A stretch of DNA of 6,855 nt from Proteobacteria bacterium SPGG2 (GCA_001643475.1 LXTK01000267.1:1-6855); one strand, 5' to 3'. Shown: positions 1-6,254, counted from the first letter of the stretch. The notes: a model not told the origin generated them from the sequence alone. Translations and numbers: made by a program.

Positions 1-2
1 CC

Positions 3-152
3 CTCATCTTGACAAAGGGTATCTACGAGCCTGGGCGCAGCCTGCATTTGGTCGTTGGCGACGAGAAGCCTAAAATCGTCCGTCCTCTGAAATTACTGGA
101 ACGCACCGCTTCGTTCGATCAAATCGTATTTACGAAAGTTGATTCAAGTTGA
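3..152 (+). CDS. C-terminal fragment of an unrecognised protein (5' end outside window)
   Basis: An open frame enters from the left edge and stops at TGA 150-152, giving 49 residues. The end reads roughly GDEKPKIVRPLKLLERTASF followed by a short hydrophobic and charged tail. I do not recognise the family. It has no visible membrane segment or catalytic motif. It is convergent with suhB, with only 7 bases between the two stop codons, and no hairpin terminator fits in that gap. The codon make-up is ordinary and the frame agrees with a real gene end, but 49 residues are too few for a firm call. No function is proposed. Confidence 0.5.
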   Translation, partial: LILTKGIYEPGRSLHLVVGDEKPKIVRPLKLLERTASFDQIVFTKVDSS

Positions 153-159
153 AATCGTG

Positions 160-966
160 TCAGCGTTTCAAATCCACAGGCATGTGAGCCCGGATAAAGG
201 GTAATAGCTTGTCATAGATTTGCGGGTTTCCAGCGACGACACTACCTGTATCCAGAAACTCCCGGCCACCTGAAAAATCACCGACGAGCCCGCCGGCCTC
301 CTCGATTAACAGGGCGCCGGCCGCGATATCCCAGGCATTCAAACCTATCTCCCAAAACCCATCTAGACGGCCACAGCCCACATAGGCGAGGTCAAGTGCG
401 GCTGAACCGGCTCGGCGTACGCCGCTGCTATGCATAAGCAACGCCCGGAAGCTGTTGATCCATGCTTCGAGGTGTTTCTCCGCCCTGAAAGGGAAGCCAG
501 TGCCCAGCAGGGCGAATTCCAGATTCACGATCTGGCTTACGCGCATGCGACGCTCGTTCAATTGAGCCCCGCTACCACGAGATGCGGTAAACAGCTCATT
601 ACGCAGGGGATCAAACACGACGGCCTGCTCCAACCTACCGCGGTACTCTATAGCAATGGATACGGCAAACTGTGGAAAACCATGAAGATAGTTAGTGGTG
701 CCATCCAGTGGGTCGATTATCCATCGATAATCGTTTCCCGATTTTTGCCCGCTTTCCTCAGCTAATATGCCATGGTCGGGGTAGGCGGCATGGATGATCT
801 TAAGGATCTCCTCTTCCGCCTGGCGATCGACCTCGCTTACAAAATCATTACGGCCTTTCGTCTCTATGGAGAGGCGTTCAAGCTGGTCCAAGTGACGCAT
901 AATAACGTTGCCAGCACGACGAGCAGCCTTGATAGCAGTATTAATTTGAGGGTGCCGTACGCGCAC
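160..966 (-). CDS. suhB: Inositol-1-monophosphatase family protein SuhB
   Basis: SuhB hydrolyses inositol monophosphate with Mg2+. In enterobacteria it also joins the rRNA antitermination complex with NusA/RNA polymerase. Read from GTG at 966 the product is 268 residues, against about 267 in E. coli. Visible motifs are the metal-site glutamates in ILAEESG (residues 68-73), DPLDGT (85-90), the conserved GSAALDLAYV stretch (187-196) and NAWDIAAG (210-217), so the whole family fold is present. The family normally begins Met-His-Pro. Here His-Pro are residues 5-6, and the codon where Met is expected is CGG (957-955). The GTG at 966 therefore lies in sequence that belongs, on the other strand, to the trmJ remnant. 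A weak AGGGAA (974-969) sits only 2 bases before the GTG. The frame stays open to 1077, but that stretch is antisense to trmJ and not family-like. The gene body looks functional; its start and promoter are doubtful. Confidence 0.93.
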   Translation of the reverse strand: MRVRHPQINTAIKAARRAGNVIMRHLDQLERLSIETKGRNDFVSEVDRQAEEEILKIIHAAYPDHGILAEESGQKSGNDYRWIIDPLDGTTNYLHGFPQFAVSIAIEYRGRLEQAVVFDPLRNELFTASRGSGAQLNERRMRVSQIVNLEFALLGTGFPFRAEKHLEAWINSFRALLMHSSGVRRAGSAALDLAYVGCGRLDGFWEIGLNAWDIAAGALLIEEAGGLVGDFSGGREFLDTGSVVAGNPQIYDKLLPFIRAHMPVDLKR

Positions 967-1453
967 AATTCCCTGGCCATCGTTAGAACCTGATGTGGGT
1001 GCGCAGCAACTCGTGGCGGAAGCCGAGCGCGGGTCGGTGGCGTTGGTTTTCGGGCGAGAGAAGATGGGGCTAACCAATGCTGAGCTTGATCAATGCCAGT
1101 TCGTCGTGAGTATCCCAGCAAACGCTCAATACAGTTCACTGAATCTAGCTTGCGCCGTACAGGTTATGAGTTACGAGATATTGTGCGCTAGCCGCCAAGC
1201 GCAAAACACGACACCCCGCGAATGGCACGAAGCACATGTGCCGTTGGCGCGCAATGAGGAAATAGATCGTTTTTATCGTCATTTGGAAGAGGTGCTGCAC
1301 GAAATCCGCTTTCTCGACCCGGAAAACCCGAGAAAGCTGATGCGCCGACTTTATCGATTGTTCAATCGCGCGTGTCTGGACGAAAACGAGGTCAATATTC
1401 TTCGCGGCATACTGACGGCAGTCCAGCGACACGGGGGCAAGCGGGCTTGCTAA
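953..1453 (+). pseudogene. trmJ: 5'-truncated trmJ (tRNA Cm32/Um32 methyltransferase)
   Basis: TrmJ is a SPOUT-family, SAM-dependent tRNA 2'-O-methyltransferase acting at position 32. Homology begins at about 953 with CRTRTIPWPSLEP, matching the TSARSRTLPWP region near residue 80 of the E. coli protein. It runs to the natural C-terminus (NILRGILTAVQ) and TAA at 1451-1453. Present are FGREKMGLTN and IPANAQYSSLNLACAVQV, which form the later knot and cofactor loops, and the C-terminal helical extension. Missing are about 80 N-terminal residues, including the GNMGSVARA region. The frame is closed by TGA at 947-949, inside suhB. A GTG at 995 could start a 152-residue product, but without the N-terminal half of the fold it should not be active. 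It is divergent from suhB and overlaps its first codons. Identification is strong; calling it dead is inference. Confidence 0.85.
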
Positions 1454-1467
1454 TGCAGGCCTGTATA

Positions 1468-1485
1468 TATTAGAATATCCTAATA
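1468..1485. repeat. Perfect 6-bp inverted repeat (TATTAG-N6-CTAATA) upstream of iscR
   Basis: TATTAG at 1468-1473 is the exact reverse complement of CTAATA at 1480-1485, with a 6-base spacer. The dyad lies 15 bases after the trmJ stop and just upstream of a TATAAT hexamer, where a -35 element would be expected. It is AT-rich with no U-tract, so it is not a good intrinsic terminator. It could be an operator, or simply AT-rich promoter sequence that happens to be symmetric. Confidence 0.4.
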
Positions 1486-1488
1486 GAG

Positions 1489-1494
1489 TATAAT
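1489..1494 (+). promoter_or_regulatory. Candidate -10 box (TATAAT) for iscR
   Basis: A perfect TATAAT at 1489-1494 is the best sigma-70 -10 match in the 145-base gap between the trmJ remnant and iscR. At 17-base spacing the -35 position would be 1466-1471 (TATATT), a poor match, so an activator or an AT-rich upstream element would have to compensate. Transcription from here would leave a leader of about 100 bases before the iscR ATG, containing the possible IscR site. Confidence 0.4.
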
Positions 1495-1536
1495 GAGTGC
1501 TAAGGCTTTGGCTGTGGAAGGGAACGTCTGCGACAA

Positions 1537-1561
1537 ATCGTTGACTAAGTAAAGTAGGGAG
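1537..1561 (+). promoter_or_regulatory. Possible IscR type 1-like binding site in the iscR leader
   Basis: The left half ATCGTTGACTA (1537-1547) matches the type 1 half-site ATASYYGACTR at 10 of 11 positions. The right half is poor: AGT followed by AGGG matches only if one base is inserted. TTGACT (1541-1546) also resembles a -35 hexamer, but no good -10 follows at 16-18 bases. Autoregulation of iscR by [2Fe-2S]-IscR is well established in E. coli; this particular site is a motif-level guess. Confidence 0.3.
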
Positions 1562-1598
1562 ACTGATTTGTAACCCTTTGATTGAAAAGGTAACACGG

Positions 1599-2060
1599 AT
1601 GAAGTTGACTACAAAAGGGCGGTACGCGGTTACGGCGATGTTGGATTTGGCGCTGCATTACGAGCAGGGAGCGGTAACACTGGCCGACATTGCTCAACGC
1701 CAGGGAATCTCGCTTTCGTACCTAGAACAGCTGTTCGCACGTTTGCGGCGGCATGGCCTGGTCGATAGTATTCGTGGCCCTGGCGGCGGCTATAATCTGG
1801 CCAAAGATCCGGACGAGATTTCGGTGGCCCAGATTGTGGTCGCGATTAATGAGAATATCGATGCCACCGGCTGTGGCAGTGATAATAAGTGTCCAGATGA
1901 TGAGACTTGTTTGACCCATGATCTCTGGGAGAAACTTAGTGATCGGATCTACGAGTTTCTCAACAGCATTACGTTGGGCGATCTGGTTAGCCGAGACAAC
2001 GTCAGGGAAATCGCGTCGCGACAAAACGAGCGCACGCAGGGCATAATAGCGCGACGATAG
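1599..2060 (+). CDS. iscR: Fe-S cluster assembly transcriptional regulator IscR (Rrf2 family)
   Basis: IscR is a cytoplasmic homodimeric regulator that senses Fe-S status. The [2Fe-2S] form represses isc genes, and holo- and apo-forms bind different site classes. The 153-residue product starts MKLTTKGRYAVTAMLDLALH and carries the winged-helix recognition segment GISLSYLEQLFARLR (36-50) and the wing RGPGGGY (59-65). The cluster ligands Cys92, Cys98, Cys104 and His107 are all in place at E. coli numbering. The ATG at 1599 is chosen because it fits the family start and has AAAAGG at 1585-1590, 8 bases upstream; the longer frame from TTG 1578 lacks support. iscA follows after 56 bases, with iscS and iscU missing. 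The C-terminal tail is short and arginine-rich. The protein itself looks fully functional. Confidence 0.97.
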   Translation: MKLTTKGRYAVTAMLDLALHYEQGAVTLADIAQRQGISLSYLEQLFARLRRHGLVDSIRGPGGGYNLAKDPDEISVAQIVVAINENIDATGCGSDNKCPDDETCLTHDLWEKLSDRIYEFLNSITLGDLVSRDNVREIASRQNERTQGIIARR

Positions 2061-2116
2061 TTCAAGGCGCGTCTAGCTCGGCCGGTGCATGAGTTCATAA
2101 TGTTGGTAGGTACTAA

Positions 2117-2440
2117 ATGGCGGTTACTCTAACTGAAGCGGCAGCAGAACACGTGAGAGCATACCTGGCCCGCCGGGGCAGGGGTGAGGGCCTACGGGTT
2201 GGGGTGAGATCCACCGGATGCTCGGGGTTAATGTATGTGGTCGATTATGCGGACACCATCGGAGCCAAGGACCAGGTATTCGAGAGCCGTGGTCTCAAGG
2301 TTATCGTTGATGAGGACAGCCTCGCTTATCTCGAGGGGACCGAGCTCGACTATACCCGTGAAGGATTGAATGAGGGTTTTAAGTTTCATAACCCGAATGT
2401 GAAAACCGCATGCGGGTGCGGTGAAAGTTTTAATATTTAG
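2117..2440 (+). CDS. iscA: A-type Fe-S carrier protein IscA
   Basis: IscA carries Fe-S clusters, or iron, from a scaffold to apo-targets, notably in 4Fe-4S maturation. At 107 residues it equals the E. coli IscA length. The three ligand cysteines are Cys35 in STGCSG and Cys99/Cys101 in the C-terminal CGCGES motif. EGLNEGFKFHNPNVK (82-96) is characteristic of IscA rather than ErpA or SufA. The ATG at 2117 is the family start; only a weak GGTAGGT lies upstream. It is co-oriented with iscR and likely co-transcribed. Its usual neighbours iscU (upstream) and hscB-hscA-fdx (downstream) are absent, so scaffold and desulfurase must be encoded elsewhere, by isc or suf genes, if this carrier works. Confidence 0.97.
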   Translation: MAVTLTEAAAEHVRAYLARRGRGEGLRVGVRSTGCSGLMYVVDYADTIGAKDQVFESRGLKVIVDEDSLAYLEGTELDYTREGLNEGFKFHNPNVKTACGCGESFNI

Positions 2441-2525
2441 TGGACTGAAGACAGAACATAGAAGGATTCCCGGTAAACTGAAATCCAGAGATAGAAGACT
2501 GAAAATTCGAAAACCGCAGTCCACT
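2439..2525. repeat. 9-bp perfect inverted repeat beginning at the iscA stop codon
   Basis: AGTGGACTG (2439-2447) is the exact reverse complement of CAGTCCACT (2517-2525). The left arm includes the last two bases of the iscA stop. The 69-base interior is purine-rich and low in complexity. The loop is too long for a typical intrinsic terminator and no T-tract follows. It could mark the ends of a small inserted or deleted segment, or form a weak cruciform. Confidence 0.5.
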
Positions 2526-2678
2526 ATCATCTGCCTATTGTTCTTCTGACCCCCGTCTGCCCTCCGTCTCCCGTCTTCAGTTCTCGGTCCTCTGCCTTCT
2601 GGAATACTAGACGCTATGCCAAATATCCTGTTACTTTAGTGACTTGCACTGATGTCTTAAGTATTCGCGGAGTTCTTG
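2441..2678. other. Non-coding spacer iscA-ndk with purine-rich and pyrimidine-rich halves
   Basis: This 238-base gap stands where hscB, hscA, fdx and iscX lie in related genomes. I see no residue of those genes. The first half (2443-2515) is purine-rich with repeated GAAGAC/CTGAAA-type words. The second half (2540-2601) is pyrimidine-rich with CCGTCT at 2553-2558, 2564-2569 and 2571-2576. ACTGAAGAC (2444-2452) is the exact reverse complement of GTCTTCAGT (2573-2581). The ndk ribosome site GGAG is at 2669-2672. No clear promoter for ndk could be chosen. Confidence 0.6.
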
Positions 2679-3110
2679 ATGGCAATCGAGCGTACACTTT
2701 CGATCGTTAAGCCAGATGCAGTGGCTAAGAACCTGATCGGGGAGATTTATCGCCATTTTGAGCAGGCTGGGTTACAGATTATCGCAGCGAAAATGTTGCA
2801 TTTGACCAAGCACCGGGCGGAGGGCTTCTATGCTGTACACAAAGAGCGGCCATTCTTTCATGACCTGGTAAAGTTCATGATGTCCGGACCAATTGTTGTA
2901 CACGTATTAGAAGGTGAAAACGCTATTGCAAAGAACCGCGAACTTATGGGTGCAACTAACCCGCAAGAGGCAGCCGCGGGAACAATTCGTGCACAGTTTG
3001 CAGAGAACGTGGAGCGAAATGCAGTCCATGGTTCTGACAGTCCCGAAACGGCGACGACCGAAATCGCTTATTTCTTTTCCGATAGTGAGATCTGTCCTCG
3101 AATGCGCTAA
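2679..3110 (+). CDS. ndk: Nucleoside diphosphate kinase
   Basis: Ndk transfers the gamma-phosphate from ATP to NDPs through a phosphohistidine and so balances (d)NTP pools. The 143-residue protein equals the E. coli length. Visible are Lys11 in SIVKPDAV and the active-site His117 in NAVHGSDS. ATNPQEAAAGTIR (92-104) and the C-terminal EIAYFF segment are also conserved, so the fold is complete. ATG 2679 is preferred over TTG 2676 because it matches the family start and has GGAG at 2669-2672 with a 6-base spacer. Its TAA overlaps the rlmN ATG by one base (TAATG at 3108-3112), which implies coupled translation. The ndk-rlmN-pilF-rodZ order is the normal gammaproteobacterial one. Confidence 0.98.
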   Translation: MAIERTLSIVKPDAVAKNLIGEIYRHFEQAGLQIIAAKMLHLTKHRAEGFYAVHKERPFFHDLVKFMMSGPIVVHVLEGENAIAKNRELMGATNPQEAAAGTIRAQFAENVERNAVHGSDSPETATTEIAYFFSDSEICPRMR

Positions 3111-4234
3111 TGAATAGCGCCGCACGGCAAAATCCAAGAGTGAATTTACTTAACCTCGACCGGCCGGGTTTAGAGGCATTCTTTGCGAGTGTTGGCGAAA
3201 AACCCTACCGCGCCACGCAAGTTATGCAATGGATCCATCGATACGGGTGTGATTCGTTCGAGCCGATGACCAACTTGGGCAAGGCGCTCCGCCGGCGATT
3301 AGAGGCATTTGCCTGTATCAGTTCGCCTACCATCGTCAAGGATGAGCTTGCTCGCGACGGGACTAGGAAGTGGCTGCTGGAGCTTGAAAATTCAAACTGT
3401 ATTGAGATGGTATTTATCCCCGAGCACGACCGGGGAACGCTATGCATTTCGTCACAAGTAGGTTGTGCGCTTGACTGTTCCTTCTGCGCAACCGGTAAAC
3501 AAGGTTTTAATCGTAATCTCAGTGTGGCCGAGATCATTGGGCAGCTATGGCTGGCGTCTAGGGTTCTTGATCATCAGCCTGATTCGGAAAGGAAGATAAC
3601 CAATGTCGTGATGATGGGGATGGGTGAACCATTGCTCAATTTCGATAATGTCGTTTCAGCCATGCGGCTTATGCTTGACGACAATGCCTACGGACTATCG
3701 AGACGGCGTGTTACCCTAAGCACGGCTGGACTAGTTCCCCGTATCGACCGACTACGTGAGAATTGTCATGTTAGTCTGGCTGTGTCGCTGCACGCGCCGA
3801 CGGATGACCTAAGGGACAGGTTGGTACCTTTGAACAAGAAGTATCCGATCCGGGAGCTCCTTGCCGCCTGTGAACGCTACGTGGTGGGCGCGCCGCGTCG
3901 CAGGGTGACTCTCGAGTACATAATGTTGGACGGCGTCAATGATAGTCTCGAGCATGCGCGCAAACTTGCTAAACTCCTGGTTAATGTGCCCGCCAAAGTC
4001 AATTTGATCCCGTACAACCCAATAGACGGTGCTACCTATCAGTGTTCATCAAAGGGCGCTATCGACCGTTTTCGAGAGGTGTTGCTGAGCGCAGGGTTGG
4101 TGACAGTGACCCGCAGGACTCGCGGTGATGATATTAATGCAGCCTGCGGGCAGCTAGCAGGGCGGGTTGATGACCGGACACGGCGTACAGCTCGGATATC
4201 GGCCGCAAGTCCAGTTCCGGCGCAAACGCTATGA
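3110..4234 (+). CDS. rlmN: Dual-specificity 23S rRNA (A2503-C2) / tRNA (A37-C2) methyltransferase RlmN
   Basis: RlmN is a radical-SAM enzyme that methylates C2 of A2503 in 23S rRNA and of A37 in some tRNAs, through a methyl-cysteine and a thiyl intermediate. The 374-residue protein has the 4Fe-4S motif CALDCSFC (Cys119, Cys123, Cys126), the GMGEPLLN motif (170-177) and the two mechanistic cysteines. Those are Cys112 in TLCISSQ and Cys346 in DDINAACGQLAG. The N-terminal accessory domain (about 12-85) is also present. The C-terminal 20 or so residues are arginine- and alanine-rich and less conserved. Start ATG 3110 overlaps the ndk stop and the stop TGA 4232-4234 overlaps the pilF ATG (ATGA), so translation is probably coupled on both sides. 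As a Fe-S enzyme it is a natural client of the Fe-S machinery whose genes are missing nearby. Confidence 0.98.
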   Translation: MNSAARQNPRVNLLNLDRPGLEAFFASVGEKPYRATQVMQWIHRYGCDSFEPMTNLGKALRRRLEAFACISSPTIVKDELARDGTRKWLLELENSNCIEMVFIPEHDRGTLCISSQVGCALDCSFCATGKQGFNRNLSVAEIIGQLWLASRVLDHQPDSERKITNVVMMGMGEPLLNFDNVVSAMRLMLDDNAYGLSRRRVTLSTAGLVPRIDRLRENCHVSLAVSLHAPTDDLRDRLVPLNKKYPIRELLAACERYVVGAPRRRVTLEYIMLDGVNDSLEHARKLAKLLVNVPAKVNLIPYNPIDGATYQCSSKGAIDRFREVLLSAGLVTVTRRTRGDDINAACGQLAGRVDDRTRRTARISAASPVPAQTL

Positions 4235-4989
4235 TCCGTGTGTTTGGTGCTATTCTCATAGGTACTCTCCTGATGGGTTGTGCCTCGAGTCAAGAGCGCA
4301 AGGCGCTGAAAGCCCGAAAGGAAAATGTGGTGATAGTGAATACACAGTTAGCGGCAGTATATCTCCAGCGAGGACGGCCGGAAGTCGCCTTATACAATAT
4401 TTCCAAGGCACTGGCACTGGCGCCAGATGATTCGCAAGCAAACAACGTGATGGCGTTACTACAATGGCGTCTCCAGGAAACCGACGCTGCCGACAAATAC
4501 TTCAGGCGGGCGCTGAAGTCGCGGCCTGACAACTCAGAGGCGCATAACAATTATGGGGCTTTCCTCTGTGAGCGTGGGGAAGTCGACAAGGCAGTGAAGC
4601 AATTTGCGCTCGCGTTGGCGGACCCACTCTACACCACACCGGCCCAAGCAAACCTCAATGCCGGTTTATGTTTGATGAAAAAGCCGGCGCCAGTTGCGGC
4701 GGAATCCTATTTTAGAGAAGCTCTAAAACTCAATCCCAACCGCAAAGCGGCGCTGTATCAAATGGCCAAGATTAGCTACGACTCTGGCAAGACTTATTCC
4801 GCGCGCGGGTTTATACAGCGATTTTTTGAGGTTGCCGATGACACGCCAGAGAGTTTATTACTGGCGGTGAAGATAGAAGGAAAGTTGCGTGCAAAGGACG
4901 CGGAGGCTAGCTATGCGTTACGGCTTAGAGGCAAGTTTCCTGATTCACCTGCGGCGCAAGAGTTGCGTAAGCTATCGGCAACCAACTAG
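4231..4989 (+). CDS. pilF: Type IV pilus biogenesis/stability lipoprotein PilF (PilW), TPR protein
   Basis: PilF/PilW is an outer-membrane lipoprotein that helps the secretin PilQ localise or multimerise and stabilises type IV pili. The 252-residue product has a lipoprotein signal: a short charged start, a hydrophobic core and lipobox LLMGC with Cys17 as the lipidated residue. TPR units follow at about 35-68, 69-102, 103-136, 139-172 and 173-205, with typical Ala/Gly/Tyr/Pro positions such as NPNRKAALYQMAKI. The length fits the family. ATG 4231 overlaps the rlmN stop in ATGA. The truncated rodZ follows 11 bases after its TAG. The family name is firm; a pilus role presumes that other pil genes exist in this genome, which the window cannot show. 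Confidence 0.93.
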   Translation: MIRVFGAILIGTLLMGCASSQERKALKARKENVVIVNTQLAAVYLQRGRPEVALYNISKALALAPDDSQANNVMALLQWRLQETDAADKYFRRALKSRPDNSEAHNNYGAFLCERGEVDKAVKQFALALADPLYTTPAQANLNAGLCLMKKPAPVAAESYFREALKLNPNRKAALYQMAKISYDSGKTYSARGFIQRFFEVADDTPESLLLAVKIEGKLRAKDAEASYALRLRGKFPDSPAAQELRKLSATN

Positions 4990-5000
4990 TTCGGATCTCT

Positions 5001-5714
5001 ATGGCCAACCCCAATACTGATTCAAGCGATAAAGCTACGGCCAGTGCCGGACCTAGCAAGACCTTGTGTGATGCGCGTAAGCAACTTGGATTCAGTCCTG
5101 AAGAGGTTGCGGAGATCCTGAATCTCTCTACGTCACAGATCAATGCTTTGGAGAACGATGACTTCGCGAGTTTGCCGGAATCCACGTACGTACGCGGTTA
5201 TCTACGTAGCTATGCGCAAGTGCTAGAGTTATCGGTTGACGACATCCTGGCCGCCTATGCCAACGTCAATGGTACCCAGTATGCGACTCGACTAAGTACT
5301 ACACTGAGTCTTGAACCGGAGGTAACGCTGAAGGATCGATCCGTGAGGTTCGCGACCTTCTTGGTTGCCGGTCTATTGATAGTGCTTGCAGTCGTTTGGT
5401 GGCAAGGACGTAGTTATGTGCTAACCATGAGCGTCGACGCAGATACAGCGGGCGTGTCGTCACCAGTGCAGGACTTGTTAGGCCCCGATATTGCGGTGAT
5501 GGAACCTAATAGCGAGATCAACCCCGGGGCCGATGAGTTGGCAGCAAGAGCCGAATTCCCGGCGACGCTGATTCCCTCTCTAGGTGAGACCGACACTTCC
5601 GAGAATGGACAGAGCTTCAACTGGGGCACCCAGGGCTCGGACTCCGGAAAATACGACAACGCGGCCATCTGGGCCGTGAGGGTAATCGCCATGAATCGAC
5701 CGCCGGTGAGCTGA
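5001..5714 (+). pseudogene. rodZ: rodZ lacking its C-terminal periplasmic domain
   Basis: RodZ is a bitopic membrane protein linking MreB filaments to the wall elongation machinery. The N-terminal Cro/CI-type HTH is intact at about residues 22-90 (ARKQLGFSPEEVAEILNLS, then LENDDFASLPESTYVRGYLR), and one membrane helix lies at about 116-135 (TFLVAGLLIVLAVVWW). A low-complexity linker follows. The family normally continues to about 300-340 residues with a beta-rich domain (DUF4115). This frame ends at 237 without it, and the last 35 or so residues do not resemble RodZ. From about 5600 the DNA seems to belong to another element read in a different frame. The MreB-binding part could still be made, so partial function is possible. 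The ribosome site is weak (GGATCTCT before ATG). The usual next genes ispG and hisS are not in the window. Confidence 0.85.
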
Positions 5715-5722
5715 TTTCGGTA

Positions 5723-6079
5723 GTGCGCTGGCGCTCACATGGCTTGACTGTCGGCTTTCGCCACATTGAAGAGGGCGAGGCGCGTGAGGCTCTCAAGTCG
5801 ACCGGAATTTTGGTACGTAGTCCGGGCGAGACCGACGCAGGATCGGTGTACATCTCCCGAAGCCACCCGGCACTTGAGCGGCTCTATCGTGGGACACGAT
5901 GGGTAGAGGCCTATGCTCAACAGTTACTTCGCCTCGACGGTGCGATCCGGAAGCAGAAAAACCAGCGCTTTGGCAACTTGTCGACTCGTGCCGAAATATT
6001 GTCCGGCAGTTGGTTCGCACTTGACGATGATGAGGCGGGACCCTCTCCTGATTCTGTCGACGACATAGGCGAGGTGTGA
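5723..6079 (+). CDS. Unrecognised protein, likely C-terminal fragment of a phage/ICE replication-type protein
   Basis: From GTG 5723 the frame gives 118 residues to TGA 6077-6079. The same frame is open back to 5588, and the peptide before the GTG (TAGELISVVRW) runs smoothly into it, so the start was probably lost and this is the tail of a longer protein. It has an alpha-rich segment (HIEEGEAREALKSTGILVRS, residues 14-33) that could be a winged helix. A motif SRSHPALERLYRGTRW (45-60) and QRFGNLSTRAEIL follow, then an acidic end. Tails of this style (winged helix, a NHP-x-L-x-x-L-x-x-GT-x-W motif, RFGG-x-x-x-R-A) recall primase/helicase-like proteins of prophages, but I cannot name the family. 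The heptamer array starts 32 bases downstream, as an origin might follow a replication gene. Confidence 0.45.
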   Translation: MRWRSHGLTVGFRHIEEGEAREALKSTGILVRSPGETDAGSVYISRSHPALERLYRGTRWVEAYAQQLLRLDGAIRKQKNQRFGNLSTRAEILSGSWFALDDDEAGPSPDSVDDIGEV

Positions 6080-6171
6080 AGCCAACGACTGGAAACGTGC
6101 AAAATCCAGATGTGACACGATGTGACACGACTGTCACAGAATAAACTAGCTAAATCAACGCTGTATCAAAA

Positions 6172-6245
6172 GTGACAAATGTGACAGGGAATCCCTTGTG
6201 CGCCCGCACGCGCACACGCGCTCGAACGTCTGTCACAACTGTCAC
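6172..6245. repeat. 16-base inverted repeat built from paired heptamers
   Basis: GTGACAAATGTGACAG (6172-6187) and the reverse complement of CTGTCACAACTGTCAC (6230-6245) agree at 14 of 16 positions. The 42-base interior contains a GC-rich alternating purine-pyrimidine tract (6198-6221) with a small GTGC/GCAC dyad (6198-6209). The arms are each two heptamers 9 bases apart, so two protein dimers could bind face to face across the GC-rich centre. Confidence 0.6.
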
Positions 6246-6254
6246 AATGTCACA

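Noticed and set aside
430..993. Plus-strand open frames opposite suhB (430-765 and 772-993)
   Set aside because: They are shadows of the strongly conserved minus-strand SuhB frame.
967..1077. Extended N-terminus of the minus-strand suhB frame back to an ATG at 1077
   Set aside because: The extra residues are low-complexity, unlike the family, and lie antisense to clearly conserved trmJ codons.
1578..1598. TTG start giving seven extra residues on IscR
   Set aside because: The ATG at 1599 matches the family start exactly and has a well-spaced AAAAGG; the extension is not family-like.
2439..2525. Intrinsic terminator for iscA
   Set aside because: The 9-base arms are separated by 69 bases and no T-tract follows the right arm.
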